DNA of 9,013 nucleotides. Source: Comamonadaceae bacterium. GTDB lineage: Bacteria > Pseudomonadota > Gammaproteobacteria > Burkholderiales > Burkholderiaceae_C. The position numbers were made by a program, and so were the translations under genes. Positions 5,532-9,013 of the stretch are shown here, piece by piece. Below the pieces are notes generated by a model. The model saw only the letters and a program-made list of their open reading frames with translations, did not search any database and was not told the origin of the DNA. The stretch lies in the NCBI GenBank assembly GCA_947469815.1, contig CANIRI010000074.1, forward strand, positions 1-9,013, written 5' to 3'. Numbering within the stretch: position 1 is the first letter of the stretch; each line of letters begins with the position of its first letter.

Positions 5532-7961
5532 ATGCAGTCCGACCACGCCACAGCCCATATGACCGGGGCTTTGCCACCGCAAACCATCAGCGCGGATGTC
5601 TTGCAAGAGAAGTACCTCAAAGCCGGGGAAACCAGTGTGCAGGATGTGTACCGCCGCGTCGCCCGCGCCCTGGCGTCGGTGGAAGCGCCGGACGTGCAGG
5701 CGCAGTTCGAAGCGCTGTTTTTAGCCAATCTGCAAGCCGGTGCGATTGGGGCCGGGCGCATCATGAGCGCGGCGGGGGCGGGCATACAAGCCACGCTGAT
5801 CAACTGTTTTGTGCAGCCGGTGGGCGACAGCATCCAGGGCGTGGATGACGAGGGCTACCCTGGTATCTACGAAGCCCTGCGCGAGGCTGCCGAGACCATG
5901 CGCCGTGGCGGCGGCGTGGGCTACGACTTCTCCCGCATCCGGCCGCGCGGCGCGCAGGTGCGGGGGACTGCGTCGATTGCGTCAGGCCCGTGCAGCTACA
6001 TCAATGTGTTTGACCAGTCCTGCGCCACCGTGGAGAGCGCGGGTGCGCGGCGCGGGGCGCAGATGGCGGTATTGCGCATGGACCACCCGGACATTCTGGA
6101 ATTCATCGGCGCCAAGCGCACGCCCGGTCGCTGGAACAATTTCAATGTCTCTGTAGCGGTGAACGATGGCTTTATGGCCGCCTTGCAAGCCGGCCACGAA
6201 TGGCAACTGGTACACCGTGCGCAACCCTGCGCGCAGCGGATCACCGGGGGCGCATTCCAGCGCAGCGACGGGCTGTGGGTTTACGCCACCATGCCCGCGC
6301 AAGACCTGTGGGACGCGGTGATGCGCTCGGCCTATGACTACGCCGAGCCGGGCATTTTGTTCCTGGACACGATTGCGCGCGACAACAATTTGTGCGCCAT
6401 TGAAGTCATCAGCGCGACCAACCCCTGTGGCGAGCAACCGCTGCCGCCTTACGGTTGTTGCGATCTGGGGCCGGTGATCCTGCCGCAGTTTGTGCGCCAT
6501 CCTTTTGGTTTTTCGGGAACTGCAGCGTTTGACTTCGAGGGCTTTGAGCAAGCCGTAGCCTTGCAGGTGCGGGCTTTGGACAATGTGCTGGACCTGAGTT
6601 TTTGGCCCTTGGTGCAGCAGCGCGAAGAGGCCGCTGCGAAAAGGCGCATTGGCGTGGGCTTTACGGGGCTGGGCAACACCCTGGCCATGCTGTGTTTGCG
6701 CTACGACAGCGAGGCGGGCCGCGCTATGGCTGCGCGCATTGCCTGTCACATGCGGGACGCGGCCTATGCCGCATCGGTGGCGCTGGCGATGGAGCGCGGG
6801 CCTTTTCCCTTGTTCGATACCGCGCAGTATTTTCAGCCGGGCAACTTTGCCAGCCGCCTGCCGCAGGCCTTGCAGCAGGCGATTGCCAGCTACGGCATAC
6901 GCAACAGCCACCTGCTGTCCATCGCCCCGACCGGTACCGTGAGCCTGGCGTTTGCGGACAACGCATCCAACGGGATTGAGCCCGCTTTCAGCTGGGTCTA
7001 CCGCCGCAAGAAGCGTCTGGCCGACGGCAGCACGCAGGACTACGCGGTGGAGGACCACGCCTGGCGCTTGTACCGCCATCTGGGTGGCGACGTGAACGCT
7101 TTGCCGGACTATTTTGTGTCTGCGCTGGAGATGGCGGCGCAGGACCATCTGGCGATGATGCAGGCGGTGCAGCCCTTTGTGGACACGGCGATTTCCAAGA
7201 CGGTGAATGTGGCGGTTGACTACCCGTTTGCCCAATTCCGCGATCTGTATCTGCAGGCCTGGCAGGCTGGGCTCAAAGGCCTGGCCACCTACCGGCTCAA
7301 CAGCATCTTGGGCGCGGTGCTGGATGTGCCGCCAACGCCTGCTGCCGGCCTGGAGGCTGCGGCGCTGTCGCCTGATCCGATGCGCAGCGTGATCGAGAGC
7401 CGCCCGCGCGGGGCTTTGTCGGCAGTGGCCGAGAAGATCGAATACTGGACGCAGGAAGGCCGCAAGACCTTGTACCTGGTCGTGTCCTTTCTGCCGGTGG
7501 AGGCAAGCGGCGGGCAGGGCAGCGTAGACCGGGCGATTGAGTTTTTCATGCCGGTGGGCCAGGACGGTGAGTCGCAGCAATGGGTAACCGCCAGCATGCG
7601 GCTGCTGTCGCTGGCGGCGCGGGGCGGGTTTTTGCAGCGCGCTTTGGGCGATATGCGCAAAGTGGCCTGGGACAGGGGGCCGGTGCGGCTGGGCAGCTTC
7701 ACCCGCCATGATGGCGCGCAACTTCCGCTGTGGCATGACTCGGAAGTGGCGGCACTGGCCTACGCGATTGAAAACATCATCGCCCAGCGCCAGAGCCAGG
7801 CGGCGGCCCCCGCGCCCCCGCATGGCGATGCCGTATCGACACAAGCCGGACTGCCGCCCATGGGCGGGCGCAAATGCCAGGAGTGCGGCGCGCGTGCGGT
7901 GATCCGCAAGGATGGTTGCGAACACTGCAGCGCCTGCGGCTGGCTGGGGCACTGTGGTTGA
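5532..7961 (+). CDS. nrdJ: Class II, adenosylcobalamin-dependent ribonucleotide reductase (809 aa)
   Basis: Converts ribonucleotides to deoxyribonucleotides with a cobalamin-generated thiyl radical, needing no oxygen and no small subunit. The catalytic barrel carries NCFV with C92, GGGVGYDFSRIRPRG (126-140), the active-site N297-P-C299-G-E301 (C299 is the expected radical cysteine), C310 eleven residues later (C92 and C310 are the expected substrate-reducing pair), and SIAPTGTVSLAFADNASNG (463-481). No N-terminal ATP-cone is visible. Residues about 620-750 look like the TSCPD-type extension found in many class II enzymes. After an Ala/Pro-rich linker the tail ends with six cysteines (782, 785, 796, 799, 802, 808), a zinc-ribbon-like module that also likely relays electrons. 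The first ATG is used; upstream ribosome-site similarity is weak (AAAGTGA), and an ATG at 5559 is an alternative. FNR-like boxes upstream fit expression at low oxygen. No nrdA/nrdB, nrdD or cobalamin gene is in the window. Confidence 0.95.
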   Translation: MQSDHATAHMTGALPPQTISADVLQEKYLKAGETSVQDVYRRVARALASVEAPDVQAQFEALFLANLQAGAIGAGRIMSAAGAGIQATLINCFVQPVGDSIQGVDDEGYPGIYEALREAAETMRRGGGVGYDFSRIRPRGAQVRGTASIASGPCSYINVFDQSCATVESAGARRGAQMAVLRMDHPDILEFIGAKRTPGRWNNFNVSVAVNDGFMAALQAGHEWQLVHRAQPCAQRITGGAFQRSDGLWVYATMPAQDLWDAVMRSAYDYAEPGILFLDTIARDNNLCAIEVISATNPCGEQPLPPYGCCDLGPVILPQFVRHPFGFSGTAAFDFEGFEQAVALQVRALDNVLDLSFWPLVQQREEAAAKRRIGVGFTGLGNTLAMLCLRYDSEAGRAMAARIACHMRDAAYAASVALAMERGPFPLFDTAQYFQPGNFASRLPQALQQAIASYGIRNSHLLSIAPTGTVSLAFADNASNGIEPAFSWVYRRKKRLADGSTQDYAVEDHAWRLYRHLGGDVNALPDYFVSALEMAAQDHLAMMQAVQPFVDTAISKTVNVAVDYPFAQFRDLYLQAWQAGLKGLATYRLNSILGAVLDVPPTPAAGLEAAALSPDPMRSVIESRPRGALSAVAEKIEYWTQEGRKTLYLVVSFLPVEASGGQGSVDRAIEFFMPVGQDGESQQWVTASMRLLSLAARGGFLQRALGDMRKVAWDRGPVRLGSFTRHDGAQLPLWHDSEVAALAYAIENIIAQRQSQAAAPAPPHGDAVSTQAGLPPMGGRKCQECGARAVIRKDGCEHCSACGWLGHCG

Positions 7962-7968
7962 ATGGCTT

Positions 7969-7982
7969 TTGACCTGGGTCAA
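7969..7982 (+). promoter_or_regulatory. Symmetric FNR-like box before the small exported protein
   Basis: TTGACCTGGGTCAA has perfect 6-bp inverted arms (TTGACC/GGTCAA) and matches 8 of 10 defined bases of TTGAT-N4-ATCAA. It starts 8 nt after the RNR stop, and its centre lies about 54 nt before the ATG at 8030. At a class II position transcription would start near 8017, leaving just enough room for the GGAG ribosome site. The expected -10 (GAAGCT, 8005-8010) is poor, so activation is uncertain; repression or another Crp/FNR-family regulator is possible. Confidence 0.5.
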
Positions 7983-8029
7983 GCGCGTTGCGGGCGCGGC
8001 GTGCGAAGCTGGGGCTTCTGGAGTTTTTT

Positions 8030-8368
8030 ATGCGCAAGTACGCTTTTTTCCACACCGCACTATCGGCGCTATTGGCGCTGTTGGCCTTGGCCACATCGGT
8101 TCACGCCGAGAACTTCCCCACGATTTCGCCGCAAAAATTGCCCGAGCCCCTGCAGGCCCAGTGGGCCCGTGACCGCCCGGAACTGGGGCGCTACGGGCAT
8201 TGCGCAGCCGCTTTTGACAGCCAAATTGACGGCGCAAAAATGGTCTGGAGCTGCGCGATTTATGTGCGCCTTTCCGCGCAGGGCGAGCGCCTGGCGATGA
8301 AGCTGTGCGGCGAGCGTGCTGCGCTGCTGAAAGTGAAATCGCCGTGCATGCTGGTAGTGGAGCCTTGA
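8030..8368 (+). CDS. Small exported protein of unknown function with four cysteines (112 aa)
   Basis: No family is recognised. The N-terminus is a clear Sec signal peptide: MRKY, a hydrophobic core at residues 10-21 (ALSALLALLALA), and a likely cleavage after A26 (SVHA|EN). There is no lipobox, so the mature product of about 86 residues should be soluble in the periplasm or secreted. It carries four cysteines (C58, C75, C93, C106) with spacings 17, 18 and 13, consistent with two disulfides; no CxxC or CxxCH motif suggests a thioredoxin fold or heme. The ATG at 8030 is preferred over one at 7988 because GGAG at 8020-8023 lies 6 nt upstream and because the signal peptide then begins correctly. 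It sits 68 bp after the RNR gene, behind a symmetric FNR-like box, and 25 bp before an adaptor gene on the same strand. A role with that export system is possible but unproven. Confidence 0.82.
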   Translation: MRKYAFFHTALSALLALLALATSVHAENFPTISPQKLPEPLQAQWARDRPELGRYGHCAAAFDSQIDGAKMVWSCAIYVRLSAQGERLAMKLCGERAALLKVKSPCMLVVEP

Positions 8369-8388
8369 AGCCCGCTGTGTCGCGGGCT
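8369..8388 (+). other. GC-rich hairpin directly after the exported-protein stop
   Basis: AGCCCGC (8369-8375) and GCGGGCT (8382-8388) form a perfect 7-bp stem with a 6-base loop, beginning at the base after the TGA. No T-run follows, so it is not a standard intrinsic terminator. It lies 5 bases before the proposed GTG of the adaptor gene and could attenuate read-through, protect the upstream transcript's 3' end, or mask the adaptor's translation start. Confidence 0.45.
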
Positions 8389-8393
8389 ACCGG

Positions 8394-9013
8394 GTGACGC
8401 TCGGGTCGATTCCGGGCTGGGTTTACCGGTGGCTGGGGGCACTTGCCGCAGTCGCATGGATGGCGTATGCCGCGCAGGCTTGGTGGCGCGGCCCTGTGGT
8501 CGAACTCGAATCCCTCATGCGCCGTGACCTGGTGCAAACCGTGGTCGGCAGTGGCCGCGTCGAGAGCCCCAACCGGGTGGACATTGCCAGCCAGATCACC
8601 GCCACGGTTTCTCGCGTGCCCGTCCAAGAGGGCATGGCGGTGCGGGCGGGTGATGTGCTGATTGCGCTATCCGATGCGGACCTGCAAGCTGCAGCGCGCC
8701 AGGGTGAACTGGCCGTGGTGCAGTCGCGCGCGCGCATGCGCCAGTTACGGGATGTGCAGTCGCCGCTGGCAGCGCAAGCCCTGCGCCAGGCGGACGCGCA
8801 GCTCGGCAGCGCGCAGGCCGGTTTGCGCCGCAGCCAAGCGCTGGTGCAACAAGGTTTTATCGGACAAGCCGCTTTAGACGATGCCTTGAAGGCCGTAGAG
8901 CTGGCCGATGCGCAGCGGGCCACCGCGCGTTTGCAGTTGGACAGCACGCGCGCGGCGGGCAGCGACTTTGCGTTGGCGGCCGGTGCCGTTTTGGAGTCCC
9001 AGGCCGCCGCTGG
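8394..9013 (+). CDS. HlyD/RND-type periplasmic adaptor subunit, N-terminal part (runs off the window)
   Basis: About 206 codons are visible. Residues 9-27 form a single N-terminal membrane anchor (WVYRWLGALAAVAWMAYAA). Residues about 45-95 match the first half of a membrane-fusion-protein barrel-sandwich domain: VVGSGRVES, then SQITATVSRVPVQEGMAVRAGDVLIALSDADLQ read in two halves. From about 95 an Ala/Gln/Arg-rich helix (GELAVVQSRARMRQLRD onward) starts the coiled-coil hairpin, and ALVQQGFIGQAALDDA (149-164) is the segment typically found on its returning arm. Such adaptors bridge an inner-membrane ABC or RND pump to an outer-membrane channel. Start choice is uncertain: the in-frame stop at 8355-8357 limits the reading frame, and GTG at 8394 keeps the membrane anchor whereas ATG at 8460 would cut it. 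No clear ribosome site is seen before either. The pump genes presumably follow beyond 9013; the substrate is unknown. Confidence 0.85.
   Translation, partial: MTLGSIPGWVYRWLGALAAVAWMAYAAQAWWRGPVVELESLMRRDLVQTVVGSGRVESPNRVDIASQITATVSRVPVQEGMAVRAGDVLIALSDADLQAAARQGELAVVQSRARMRQLRDVQSPLAAQALRQADAQLGSAQAGLRRSQALVQQGFIGQAALDDALKAVELADAQRATARLQLDSTRAAGSDFALAAGAVLESQAAA

Noticed and set aside
5982..7982. A 666-codon open frame antisense to the RNR gene
   Set aside because: It lacks any recognisable motif, is rich in Arg/His/Gln/Ala as expected from reading GC-rich codons backwards, and lies opposite a gene of certain identity.

Overview
The window is GC-rich (high G/C at third codon positions) and densely coded. 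Gene content and FNR-type sites suggest a facultatively anaerobic betaproteobacterium, perhaps a Rhodoferax-like Comamonadaceae. That taxonomic guess rests on gene style alone and is not proven. No rRNA, tRNA, IS element, CRISPR or phage gene was seen.

Minus strand, read from 5335 down to 1: (1) a large NDP-forming acyl-CoA synthetase/GNAT fusion of the Pat type (5335-2660); (2) after a 120-bp gap, a tightly overlapping run of E1-alpha (2539-1502), E1-beta (1505-465), a stand-alone 82-residue lipoyl-domain protein (468-220), and the first 75 codons of a P-type cation ATPase (227 to beyond base 1). The junctions within this run overlap by 4, 4 and 8 nt, which implies one translationally coupled operon. 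No E2 acyltransferase core or E3 gene is present in the window.

Plus strand, from 5532: a class II (adenosylcobalamin-dependent) ribonucleotide reductase (5532-7961), a small exported four-cysteine protein of unknown function (8030-8368), and the start of a HlyD/RND-type periplasmic adaptor (8394 to beyond 9013).

The unifying signal is a set of FNR/ANR-like sites (TTGAT-N4-ATCAA) in all three main intergenic gaps. There is a perfect site plus a weaker one between the divergent synthetase and reductase genes, one 41.5 bp upstream of the transcription start predicted from a good -10 hexamer before the E1 operon, and a symmetric one before the small exported protein. The simplest reading is a low-oxygen module. 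It would supply oxygen-independent deoxynucleotide synthesis (class II RNR), possible ATP generation from acyl-CoA (NDP-forming synthetase), and a 2-oxoacid- or acetoin-cleaving E1 that loads a free lipoyl carrier, linked to an ion pump. Regulation and pathway are inferred from motifs; the identities of the main enzymes are well supported.
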